In this document: positions 1 to 6,262 of the stretch, in pieces
Position numbering within the stretch: position 1 is the stretch's first letter
Layout of the letters: every line of letters starts with the position of its first letter
DNA from: Oscillospiraceae bacterium
GTDB taxonomy: Bacteria; Bacillota; Clostridia; Oscillospirales; Ruminococcaceae
DNA length: 32,369 bases
Reading direction: 5' to 3'
NCBI GenBank assembly: GCA_017435045.1
Contig: JAFSFT010000042.1
Location: 1 to 32,369 of the forward strand
Program-made: the position numbers and the translations under genes
The notes under the pieces: generated by a model
What the model was told of the DNA's origin: nothing
Databases searched by the model: none
What the model saw: the letters and a program-made list of their open reading frames with translations, nothing else

Positions 1-873
1 AGAGTTGATAAGAGCTGTTTCTTCACCACAAACGAATGCACCTGCACCGAGTTTGATTTCCATATCAAATTCGAAGTCTGTGCCGAAGATGTTTTTGCCG
101 AGGAGGCCGTATTCTCTTGCCTGGTCGATAGCTCTCTGAAGTCTTTCAACAGCGATTGGATATTCTGCACGGATGTATACGAAACCTCTTGTAGCACCGA
201 TTGCGTAACCAGCGATAGCCATAGCTTCGATAACTGCGTGTGGGTCACCTTCGAGGATAGAACGGTCCATGAAAGCACCTGGGTCGCCTTCGTCAGCGTT
301 ACATGCAACGTATTTCTGGTCTGCATGATTCATTGCGCCGAGAGCCCATTTTCTGCCTGTTGGGAAGCCGCCGCCGCCACGGCCACGGAGACCGGAGTCG
401 AGCACGCATTTGATAACTTCATCAGGTGTCATTTCTGTAAGAGCTTTGCCAAGAGCTGCATAACCGTCGTATGCGATGTATTCTTCGATGTTGTCTGGGT
501 CGATTCTACCACAGTTTCTCAAAGCGATACGCTGCTGTTTTTTGTAGAAGCGTGTGTCGTTGAGGGATGTGATTGTATTGCCCTGAACTGTTTCGTCGTA
601 GATAAGGCGTGTAACCGGACGGCCTTTTACGAGATGTTCTTCAACAATTTCTTTAACGTCTTTTTCTTCAACCATTGAGTAGAAGATACCTTCTGGGTAT
701 ACTACAACGATTGGACCGAGAGCACAAAGACCGAAACAGCCTGTTTTGATAACTTTAACTTCTTCGTTAATGCCTGCTGCTGCAATTTCTCTGTTAAATG
801 CTTCGATGATTTTCTGTGAGCCTGAGGAGGTACAGCCTGTACCGCCACAAACCATAATGTGACTTCTGAACAT
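1..873 (-). CDS. hydB: NADH-dependent [FeFe]-hydrogenase subunit B / NuoF-like flavoprotein (3' part missing)
   Basis: This is the NADH- and FMN-binding subunit of an electron-bifurcating or NADH-linked hydrogenase, or a close NuoF relative. The 291 visible codons run off the left edge. Residues 1-60 form a thioredoxin-like [2Fe-2S] domain with Cys9, Cys14, Cys46 and Cys50. After that come the glycine-rich NADH-binding stretch (GLRGRGGGGFPTGRKW), the FMN-site stretch with NADEGDPGAFMDR, and near the edge GAGAFVCGEETAL, which is diagnostic of NuoF/HydB. The start at 873 follows a strong GGAGG site. It lies 18 bp after the preceding ferredoxin-like gene, so it is cotranscribed with it. NuoF-type proteins with this N-terminal domain are about 600 aa, so roughly half is missing. 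Assignment to a hydrogenase rather than another NADH oxidoreductase is inferred from the gene order; the catalytic subunit is outside the window. Confidence 0.9.
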   Translation of the reverse strand, partial: MFRSHIMVCGGTGCTSSGSQKIIEAFNREIAAAGINEEVKVIKTGCFGLCALGPIVVVYPEGIFYSMVEEKDVKEIVEEHLVKGRPVTRLIYDETVQGNTITSLNDTRFYKKQQRIALRNCGRIDPDNIEEYIAYDGYAALGKALTEMTPDEVIKCVLDSGLRGRGGGGFPTGRKWALGAMNHADQKYVACNADEGDPGAFMDRSILEGDPHAVIEAMAIAGYAIGATRGFVYIRAEYPIAVERLQRAIDQAREYGLLGKNIFGTDFEFDMEIKLGAGAFVCGEETALINS

Positions 874-891
874 TTATGTTACCTCCGTTTA

Positions 892-1263
892 TTATTTCTG
901 GATTGCACCGATTGTAAATTCTGTAACCGGTGTTTTGCCGATAAGATGTTCAACTACGATTCTTTCAACTTTTTCAGCATCAAGTTTTACATATGTAGTT
1001 TTTGTGTCGCCTTCGAAAACTTCAGCAACTGGTTCGTACTGGCAGATACCGATACAGCCTGTCTGACCAACCATTACGCCTTCAACGCCTCTTTTAGCGA
1101 TTTCTTCATTAAATGCGTTAAGAACAGGACGTGCGCCTGCTGCGATACCGCAAGTTGCCATACCAACAACAACTCTAACTTTTGCATCAGAATTGTCACG
1201 AGTTGTGCTGATGTTAGCTTTCATTTTGTCACGAATTGCCTGTAATTCCTGCAAACTTTTCAT
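892..1263 (-). CDS. Thioredoxin-like [2Fe-2S] ferredoxin subunit
   Basis: This 123-aa protein matches the small thioredoxin-fold [2Fe-2S] proteins found next to NADH-linked hydrogenases, where they pass electrons between subunits. The core is a VGMATCGIAAGA motif (Cys38) and GQTGCIGIC (Cys70 and Cys74). Only three cysteines are present, because the second cysteine of the N-terminal pair is absent. My recollection is that the CGIAAGA form is usual in this clostridial subfamily, so I do not read it as a defect. The gene sits 4 bp downstream of the HATPase gene and 18 bp upstream of the NuoF-like gene, within one minus-strand operon. It could alternatively be viewed as a detached N-terminal domain of HydB, but HydB here has its own copy. 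Confidence 0.85.
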   Translation of the reverse strand: MKSLQELQAIRDKMKANISTTRDNSDAKVRVVVGMATCGIAAGARPVLNAFNEEIAKRGVEGVMVGQTGCIGICQYEPVAEVFEGDTKTTYVKLDAEKVERIVVEHLIGKTPVTEFTIGAIQK

Positions 1264-1267
1264 AGCT

Positions 1268-1816
1268 TTAGTAACTCCTTTTTAAAATTTCTGTCTGATT
1301 TTCCCGTATAAACTCTTTAATCCACTGCACTACATTGAGGTCGCTTAAAGGCATACCCTCCATGATTTCTCTCAGTTGCCTTGTGTCGCACACAAATTCT
1401 TCACCATCTTTTCTGACAGTGTATACGAAATCTATGGTCTCGTTCATCTGAATAAGTATCGCAACTGTGTCCCACACCTCGCCCAAAGGAGTGTAATCGA
1501 TATTTGTAGTGTCAAACACCGCTTTTATAGTTGTACCTACACCAACCTGGGATTCAATGTGGAAAGAACCGCCTGTGTCTTCAGCCGCCTGTTTAAAGAA
1601 CGGAACGCCGAGACCCACCTTTCTTGTTGTGCGGGAGGTAAAAAACGGATTGATAACATTTTTTACACTCTCCTCGTCCATACCCTTGCCGTTGTCACGG
1701 ATGGTTATGGTAAGAAAGTCTTTTTCGTCTACCTCTACCCCGATTTCTATCAGTGTAGCGTTGGCAACTATAGAGTTCTGTGCAATATCAAGAATGTTTA
1801 AAGAAAGTTCCTGCAT
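1268..1816 (-). CDS. Orphan HATPase_c ATP-binding protein in the hydrogenase operon
   Basis: The 182-aa product is a histidine-kinase-type ATPase domain (GHKL fold) without a dimerisation/phosphoacceptor domain or sensor. The N-box is DIAQNSIVANATLIEI near residues 10-25, the G1 box is DNGKGM near 41-46, and the G2 region is GLGVPFFKQAAEDTGGSFHIES near 68-90. The C-terminal 60 residues resemble no domain I know. With no phosphoacceptor histidine region, it more likely acts like an anti-sigma or partner-switch kinase, or as an ATP-dependent assembly or regulatory factor. It lies between the NuoE-like gene (5 bp upstream) and the [2Fe-2S] gene (4 bp downstream), so it should be made in step with the hydrogenase. 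I recall similar ATPases in clostridial hydABC-type operons; their function is not established to my knowledge. Confidence 0.85.
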   Translation of the reverse strand: MQELSLNILDIAQNSIVANATLIEIGVEVDEKDFLTITIRDNGKGMDEESVKNVINPFFTSRTTRKVGLGVPFFKQAAEDTGGSFHIESQVGVGTTIKAVFDTTNIDYTPLGEVWDTVAILIQMNETIDFVYTVRKDGEEFVCDTRQLREIMEGMPLSDLNVVQWIKEFIRENQTEILKRSY

Positions 1817-1821
1817 AAGAC

Positions 1822-2322
1822 TTATGCTTTGTATTTAGCCAAGATGCCGTCAAGTTCGCTGCCGTCTTCTTTAACTCTGCCGTAAACGTCTTCGTTGATT
1901 GTGAAAACTGGTGCGAGACCGCAAGCACCGATACATCTGGATGCTTCAAGGCTGAATTCGCCGTCTTCTGTGCAGTCGCCGTTTTTGATACCGAGCTTTT
2001 CTTCAAGTTTAGCAAGGATTTTACCTGAGCCTTTTACGTAGCAAGCTGTACCAAGGCAAACAGCAATTTTGTATTTACCCTTTGGAGAAAGGGAGAACTG
2101 TGCGTAGAATGTGGAGATGCCGTAGATTTCTTCAAGTGGTCTGTTAACACCTTCAGCAACCATTCTCTGCACTTCGATTGGAAGGTAGCCGTAAATCTCC
2201 TGTGCTTTCTGCAATGCTGCCATTGCTGCGCCAGGTTTGTGGCCGTTTTCTGCCAACCAAGCTTTCAAAAGCTGTTCCTGTTCAGCTGTGCCTTTAAAAG
2301 GCAGTTTTGAAATGCGTTTCAT
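1822..2322 (-). CDS. hydC: NADH-dependent hydrogenase subunit C / NuoE-like [2Fe-2S] protein
   Basis: This is the 24-kDa-subunit family (NuoE/HydC), a thioredoxin-like [2Fe-2S] electron carrier that works with the NuoF-like flavoprotein. At 166 aa it has the usual family length. The N-terminal half is the helical NuoE domain (AALQKAQEIYGYLP, GISTFYAQF). The cluster ligands are in CLGTACYVKGS (two Cys) and ASRCIGACGLAPV (two Cys), giving the standard C-x4-C...C-x3-C pattern. It is the first gene of the minus-strand operon, and its ATG follows AGGAGGAAACTAA. A 330-bp divergent intergenic region upstream holds its promoter. Together with the NuoF-like gene downstream, this order (hydC, HATPase, [2Fe-2S], hydB) fits an NADH-linked [FeFe]-hydrogenase operon whose hydA would follow beyond position 1. 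Confidence 0.9.
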   Translation of the reverse strand: MKRISKLPFKGTAEQEQLLKAWLAENGHKPGAAMAALQKAQEIYGYLPIEVQRMVAEGVNRPLEEIYGISTFYAQFSLSPKGKYKIAVCLGTACYVKGSGKILAKLEEKLGIKNGDCTEDGEFSLEASRCIGACGLAPVFTINEDVYGRVKEDGSELDGILAKYKA

Positions 2323-2400
2323 TTAGTTTCCTCCTGTTTTAGTCCTCTAAGTTTTTTAATTTGTCAATCCGTGCCCCCTGGGCAAAGAGGCACAGTGAGA

Positions 2401-2418
2401 TTGTCAAAAATGTAACAT
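2401..2418. promoter_or_regulatory. Candidate Rex (NADH/NAD+ sensor) operator
   Basis: TTGTCAAAAATGTAACAT matches 11 of the 14 defined positions of the Rex consensus TTGTTAA-N4-TTAACAA. It lies about 16-33 bp downstream of the predicted start of the hydC transcript, where a bound repressor would block elongation or initiation. Rex control of NADH-linked hydrogenases is known in other clostridia. The assignment here is a visual match only. Confidence 0.35.
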
Positions 2419-2440
2419 GCCTGTGGCGTTACTTTTCATA

Positions 2441-2449
2441 ATTATAACA
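2441..2449 (-). promoter_or_regulatory. Extended -10 promoter of the hydC operon
   Basis: On the minus strand, TGTTATAAT (TGn plus a perfect TATAAT) lies about 120 bp before the hydC start codon. No good -35 is visible at 16-18 bp, which is acceptable for an extended -10. TTGTTA half-site-like repeats flank it. Confidence 0.5.
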
Positions 2450-2542
2450 AAAGCGTAACAATTTTTCTACTGTTTTTTATATAAAAAATATCTTTAAGAT
2501 GCATTTTTTTTACAAATCAGCATTTTGACTAATTATTACTAC

Positions 2543-2571
2543 TTGCACTGCCACAAAATATGCAATATAAT
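2543..2571 (+). promoter_or_regulatory. Promoter of the DRTGG/sensory-hydrogenase cluster
   Basis: TTGCAC at 2543-2548, a 17-bp spacer and a perfect TATAAT at 2566-2571 lie 85 bp before the first DRTGG gene. The -35 is weak (3 of 6), but the spacing is ideal. Confidence 0.55.
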
Positions 2572-2655
2572 TAAACCAGTATCTGTGCAGCAGATAACTT
2601 TCTGCTGTTTATCAGAAAGATTTTGCAGAAAATTTACGTTAAGAGGATTATGGGT

Positions 2656-2997
2656 ATGAACATTAAAGACATTATCAGACTTCTGGAGGCTGAAAACCTC
2701 ACACCAGATTTAGACTGCGAAAAGGAACTTCACTCTGCATGTGGTAGTGACATGATGAGCGATGTGCTGGCTTATGTCAAAGACCAGGCTGTTTTGCTGA
2801 CAGGTCTGAACAATCCGCAGGTTATCCGCACAGCTGACATGATGGATATGCTGTGTGTTGTATATGTAAGAGGCAAAAAGCCTGATGCACTTTCCCTGAA
2901 ACTTGCTGTGGAAAAAGACATCTGCGTGCTTACAACAGACAAGCCGCTGTTTACCTGCTGCGGCATACTTTATGACAATGGTTTGAGAGGTGCTTAA
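2656..2997 (+). CDS. DRTGG domain protein (first of two in the cluster)
   Basis: This small cytoplasmic protein (113 aa from the chosen start) resembles stand-alone DRTGG domains. These are ligand-binding-like folds seen next to CBS domains, in phosphotransacetylase-type proteins and beside [FeFe]-hydrogenase genes in clostridia. Visible features are an N-terminal helix (IKDIIRLLEAENL), the GSDMMSDVLAYV stretch and a C-terminal TTDKPLFTCCGILYDNGL. The start at 2656 is preferred over ATG 2650 because AAGAGG at 2641-2646 is 9 nt away rather than 3. The gene ends 2 nt before the next (HATPase) gene, so the two are translationally coupled. The ligand and role are unknown. The cluster suggests redox or H2 signalling. 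Confidence 0.8.
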   Translation: MNIKDIIRLLEAENLTPDLDCEKELHSACGSDMMSDVLAYVKDQAVLLTGLNNPQVIRTADMMDMLCVVYVRGKKPDALSLKLAVEKDICVLTTDKPLFTCCGILYDNGLRGA

Positions 2998-2999
2998 TC

Positions 3000-3419
3000 G
3001 TGGAAGCTATAAAATTTAGTTATACTGTCCCTGGAGATGATTTTACACGTGCCGGAGATGCTTCCACCGATTTAAAGAGCAAACTTAAAAAAATGGGGGT
3101 TACAGGTGCACCGCTGCGCAATATCTCCATAAGCCTGTATGAAGGCGAAATAAACCTTGCCATCCACGCAGGCGGCGGAGAAATCACCGCATTGGTTTAT
3201 CCTGAAAAGGTTGAACTGTACCTGGACGACAATGGCCCGGGTATTGCCGATATCAGCCTTGCTTTGCAGGAGGGCTACTCTTCTGCTACAGAGGAAATCC
3301 GCTCCCTTGGTTTTGGTGCAGGTATGGGCCTGCCTAACATGAAAAAATACGCGGACGAATTCCACATAGAATCGGAAGTGGGTAAAGGCACACATATCAA
3401 GATGGTTGTAAACCTTTAA
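3000..3419 (+). CDS. Small HATPase_c protein (anti-sigma-factor/RsbW-like)
   Basis: A 139-aa single-domain GHKL ATPase, with a GTG start two nucleotides after the DRTGG gene. Recognisable boxes are ISLYEGEINLAIHA in the N-box position, DDNGPGIAD as G1, and SLGFGAGMGLPNMKKYAD as G2 with a lid-like glycine pattern. It resembles the serine-kinase anti-sigma (RsbW/SpoIIAB) size class more than a sensor kinase, as there is no phosphoacceptor His region. In the N-box, Glu-Ile-Asn replaces the usual Glu-x-x-x-Asn spacing (EGEINLAIHA), so ATP binding is likely but not certain. It lies between DRTGG and hydrogenase-like genes and may relay a signal from them. The partner protein is not in the window. 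Confidence 0.8.
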   Translation: MEAIKFSYTVPGDDFTRAGDASTDLKSKLKKMGVTGAPLRNISISLYEGEINLAIHAGGGEITALVYPEKVELYLDDNGPGIADISLALQEGYSSATEEIRSLGFGAGMGLPNMKKYADEFHIESEVGKGTHIKMVVNL

Positions 3420-3429
3420 TTGTCCGCAG

Positions 3430-3457
3430 ATATTCCCTGCTGAAAACGCAGGGATAT
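3430..3457 (+). other. Intergenic hairpin without U-tract
   Basis: ATATTCCCTGC (3430-3440) pairs with GCAGGGATAT (3448-3457) with one bulged T. No U run follows, so this is more likely an RNA processing or partial-termination element than a full terminator. Confidence 0.4.
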
Positions 3458-3510
3458 TATCGTCCCATTATTTGTTAAAAATATATCAATATCTCTGACG
3501 GTATCCCGCT

Positions 3511-3642
3511 ATGAAAATCCACCCCAATGACAACACCGCCATTTGCAGAGCAAATAGACACATCGTTCTGCACCATAATGCAGAACATACACTGACAGCT
3601 TACGGAAAGGAAGGTTACGGATATGGCAATTAAATATACACA
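3511..3642 (+). CDS. Possible 43-codon-class small ORF overlapping the hydrogenase-like gene
   Basis: An ATG-initiated ORF begins MKIHPNDNTAICRANRH and ends GKEGYGYGN, with its stop codon 20 bp inside the next gene in another frame. It is His- and Asn-rich and hydrophilic, and has a single Cys. There is no clear ribosome binding site before it, and a stop codon lies just upstream in frame, so no longer version exists. The position, filling most of the gap between the HATPase and hydrogenase-like genes, is suggestive. On sequence alone it may be a chance ORF. Confidence 0.2.
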
Positions 3643-4888
3643 CTCTGTAACATTGGACAGCGATCTGTGCAAAGGCTGTATCAACTGTATCAAAAAATGT
3701 CCTACCCAGGCTATCAGGGTGCGTAACGGCAAGGCAATTATTCTTGAAGGCCGCTGCATAGACTGCGGCGAATGTGTAAAGGTTTGTCCGCACCACGCCA
3801 AAAAGGTTATCTGTCCAAGCATGGACGACTACAAGCAGTACAAATATCTTGTAGCCTTACCTGCCCCTGCACTGTATGCACAGTTCAACAACGTAACCGA
3901 GGTTGAACAAGTGCTTGCAGGTCTTAAGGGCTGCGGCTTTGACAGTTTTTTTGAGGTTGCAAAGGCCGCCGAACTGGTAAGCGATGCTACAAGAAGGCTT
4001 ATCGGTCAGACCCCGAAACCTGTTATCTCATCTGCCTGCCCTGCAGTTGTCCGACTTATCAAGGTGCGTTTTCCAAGCCTTATCGAACACGTGCTGCCTA
4101 TAGTAAGTCCTATGGAGCTTGCAGCCCGCCTTGCAAAGACAGAGGTTATGGAGGCTACAGGTCTTAAAGAGGAGGAAATCGGCTGTATCTTTATCAGTCC
4201 ATGCCCTGCAAAAATGACCTATATAAACAACCCTATCGGCAGTAAAAAAAGCTGGGTTGATGGTGTAATCTCCTTTAAGGATATCTACCCCGCACTTTGT
4301 CAGAGCATGAAAAATCCCGAACCTGATATCCTTGAAACTGCAGGCAGAATAGGCATATCCTGGGCTATAAGCGGCGGTGAATGTTCGGGTCTGTTCAATG
4401 TGGAAAACTATATGTCCTGCGACGGCATCGAACGTGTTATCAAGGTTTTGGAAGACCTTGAGGATGACAAGTTTGAAAATCTTGACTTTGTTGAGCTGAA
4501 CGCCTGCGACGGCGGCTGTGTGGGCGGTGTTTCCACTGTGGAAAACCCATATATTGCCAGAACAAAACTGCGTAAACTGAGAAAATATATGCCTGTTTCC
4601 CGCAACAGACTGGAAAAGAGCATCCCTGCAAATATGCTGTGGGACAAACACCTTGAATATGTGCCGGTTTTTGAAATGGAAGGCACAAGGATGGAAAAAT
4701 TCAAGGCATATGCAGAGGTGGAGGAACTGCTTAAAGAACTGCCCGGCCTTGACTGCGGCTCCTGCGGCAGCCCTACCTGCCGATGCTTTGCAGAGGACGT
4801 TGTACGCGGTTACAACACTGCCGACAAATGCGTTGTAAAGATGCAGAAAAAGATGGAAAAAATTCTGTCCACACTTATGCATGATTAA
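3623..4888 (+). CDS. Sensory-like [FeFe]-hydrogenase family protein with 2x[4Fe-4S] and C-terminal Fe-S domain
   Basis: The 421-aa protein is built as two ferredoxin-type [4Fe-4S] sites (Cys16/19/22/26 and Cys45/48/51/55), an iron-hydrogenase large-subunit domain (about 70-330) and a C-terminal Cys-rich cluster domain (Cys378, 381, 386, 388, 403). The three H-cluster loops are altered. The TSCCPxW motif reads SSACPAVV (Ala138, Cys139), MPCxAKKxE reads SPCPAKMTY (Cys194), and the third reads ELNACDGGCVGGV (Cys295, Cys299). All four cysteines that would hold the H-cluster remain, but the proton-relay cysteine is alanine. That is the pattern known from putative sensory (group C/D) enzymes. No PAS domain is fused. 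With DRTGG and HATPase neighbours, a regulatory rather than bulk catalytic role is inferred. The start follows GGAAAGGAAGG. Confidence 0.85.
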   Translation: MAIKYTHSVTLDSDLCKGCINCIKKCPTQAIRVRNGKAIILEGRCIDCGECVKVCPHHAKKVICPSMDDYKQYKYLVALPAPALYAQFNNVTEVEQVLAGLKGCGFDSFFEVAKAAELVSDATRRLIGQTPKPVISSACPAVVRLIKVRFPSLIEHVLPIVSPMELAARLAKTEVMEATGLKEEEIGCIFISPCPAKMTYINNPIGSKKSWVDGVISFKDIYPALCQSMKNPEPDILETAGRIGISWAISGGECSGLFNVENYMSCDGIERVIKVLEDLEDDKFENLDFVELNACDGGCVGGVSTVENPYIARTKLRKLRKYMPVSRNRLEKSIPANMLWDKHLEYVPVFEMEGTRMEKFKAYAEVEELLKELPGLDCGSCGSPTCRCFAEDVVRGYNTADKCVVKMQKKMEKILSTLMHD

Positions 4889-4943
4889 TATATACGCTAT
4901 CTGCGGCACAATTTCCGATTTACATAAAGTTTATAACAACACC

Positions 4944-4981
4944 GTATCGTAAGCTGCAGCCTTATGCCAAAGCCACGATAC
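4944..4981 (+). other. Inverted repeat before the second DRTGG gene
   Basis: GTATCGT (4944-4950) and ACGATAC (4975-4981) form a perfect 7-bp stem with a 24-nt loop, ending 26 bp before the DRTGG start codon. It may be a leader hairpin or a protein site; its function is unknown. Confidence 0.35.
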
Positions 4982-5006
4982 CGCTATAAAAACAAAAGAG
5001 GTCAAT

Positions 5007-5336
5007 ATGACAGTTAAACAGTTACAGGAATTACTTAATCTCAGATGCATTTCCGAAGGCAGCGAAGACAGACAGCTTGAAGGCGGATTCTGCGGTGACC
5101 TGCTGAGCTGGGTTATGGGCTATGGCCAGTATGGTCAGGCCTGGTTTACCATTATGGGCAATATAAACGCTGTTGCCGTTGCCGCACTGCATGATATCGG
5201 CTGTATGGTTCTTTGCCAGAACAGCACAATGCAGCCAAATGCCCTTGAAAAAGCAAAGGAAGAAGGCATATGGGTATTCACTACAGATATGCCCGTCTTT
5301 GAAGCTTGCGGAAAATATTACGAAGCAATAAAATAA
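5007..5336 (+). CDS. DRTGG domain protein (second copy)
   Basis: This 109-aa protein is similar in length and pattern to the first DRTGG protein of the cluster. It has an N-terminal helix (TVKQLQELLNLRCI), a central GGFCGDLLSWVMGYGQYGQAWFTI and a C-terminal VFTTDMPVFEACGKYY, which parallels TTDKPLFTCCGILY in the first copy. The GDLLSWVMG segment is closer to the classic DRTGG-domain signature than that of the first copy. It lies 118 bp after the sensory-like hydrogenase gene, on the same strand, and is closed by a strong terminator, so it is probably the last gene of the unit. A GAGGTC ribosome binding site precedes it. The ligand is unknown. Confidence 0.8.
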   Translation: MTVKQLQELLNLRCISEGSEDRQLEGGFCGDLLSWVMGYGQYGQAWFTIMGNINAVAVAALHDIGCMVLCQNSTMQPNALEKAKEEGIWVFTTDMPVFEACGKYYEAIK

Positions 5337-5347
5337 AGCAAACAGGA

Positions 5348-5382
5348 AACCCACCGGCAATTCAGTCGGTGGGTTGTTTTTT
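5348..5382 (+). terminator. Rho-independent terminator of the sensory-hydrogenase cluster
   Basis: AACCCACCG (5348-5356) pairs with CGGTGGGTT (5367-5375) and is followed by GTTTTTT. The minus-strand reading is also followed by a U-rich stretch, so it may also end the convergent tyrA operon. Confidence 0.85.
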
Positions 5383-5413
5383 ACGTAAATTAATTGCCTG
5401 CAGACAGGTTGCC

Positions 5414-6262
5414 CTATCTGTCAAAATATTTTCTGCGCTGTGTGGAGGTGATGAATTTCTGCTTCATCTTTTCGGTGTCCTCACTCTGCAGAGCATTGCG
5501 GAAATCACTTATTTCCTCCACAAAATCATCTATCTGCTGCACAAGATTTTCCTTGTTGAGCAGGAACAGCTCGGTCCAGAGGTGCTCATTGATTTTTGCA
5601 ATTCTTGTAAGGTCTCGGAAGCTGTCTCCCGTGTACTGCACAAGGTCCTTTGAATCGTTGGCGTTCATAAGGGAAACGGCGATAACGTGGGTAAGCTGCG
5701 ACAGATATCCTATCATTCTGTCGTGCTCTGCCACCGAAAGCTGACATATATTGTCAAACCGCAGTTCCTTGCCCATTTCGCAGATAAAATCTATCGCCTG
5801 CTGAGTATTCTTTTCCGTAGGTGTGATGATAAGGTTTGCAGGCAGAAAAATGGCAGGGTCGGCATACTGTACACCGCTTACCTCCTTGCCCGCCATAGGA
5901 TGAACGCCTATAAACTCGCAGTCAGGTCGGAGAATTGACTGTATTCTGTCCACAATTGCCCCTTTTACACCTGTAACGTCGGTAACGAGTGCACCGCTTT
6001 TAAAATATTTCTGATTTTCGGCTATCCAGTCCACTATAAGTGTGGGGTACAGTCCTGAAATTATCACGTCTGCCTTACCGATAAGCTGCGAGTCACACGC
6101 TGTGCCGCCCTCGTCTATGATACCGTTTTCAAGAGCATATCTGATAGTTTCAGGGTCGATATCGATGGCATAGATTTTGTGATTCCATTTTTTCAGTCCT
6201 TTGGCTATGCTGCCGCCCAGCAGGCCAAGGCCCACAATGAGAAAGCTTTTTCCTTTAATCAT
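5414..6262 (-). CDS. tyrA: Prephenate dehydrogenase
   Basis: TyrA oxidatively decarboxylates prephenate to 4-hydroxyphenylpyruvate, the Tyr branch point reaction. The 282-aa chain has an N-terminal Rossmann motif GLGLLGGSIA (11-20) with the acidic end of strand 2 at AIDIDP, which suggests NAD+ preference. It also has the family's IGVHPMAGKEVSGV stretch with a catalytic-region histidine, and a helical C-terminal dimerisation domain (SVAEHDRMIGYLSQLTHV). There is no C-terminal ACT domain, so classical Tyr inhibition through ACT is not expected. It is the last gene of the aromatic operon and overlaps the end of aroA by 8 bp, with a GGTGGAG site before its start. Confidence 0.93.
   Translation of the reverse strand: MIKGKSFLIVGLGLLGGSIAKGLKKWNHKIYAIDIDPETIRYALENGIIDEGGTACDSQLIGKADVIISGLYPTLIVDWIAENQKYFKSGALVTDVTGVKGAIVDRIQSILRPDCEFIGVHPMAGKEVSGVQYADPAIFLPANLIITPTEKNTQQAIDFICEMGKELRFDNICQLSVAEHDRMIGYLSQLTHVIAVSLMNANDSKDLVQYTGDSFRDLTRIAKINEHLWTELFLLNKENLVQQIDDFVEEISDFRNALQSEDTEKMKQKFITSTQRRKYFDR

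Larger units (their letters stand above)
2323..2655. other. Divergent control region between the two hydrogenase gene clusters
   Basis: There is no convincing gene in these 333 bp. The region holds an extended -10 for the minus-strand operon, a Rex-like inverted repeat, a GTGCC/GGCAC hairpin in the predicted minus-strand leader (2371-2393), and a promoter for the plus-strand DRTGG cluster. TTGTCAA occurs twice, at 2361 and 2401. An inverted repeat GTAAC(at)GCC-tgt-GGC-GTTAC spans 2412-2431. Confidence 0.6.

Noticed and set aside
238-678. A 146-codon plus-strand frame inside the NuoF-like gene
   Set aside because: Antisense to a clear NuoF/HydB sequence, with no domain of its own.
4028-4909. 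A 293-codon minus-strand frame opposite the hydrogenase-like gene
   Set aside because: No recognisable domain; the plus strand encodes clear Fe-S motifs and has a ribosome binding site.
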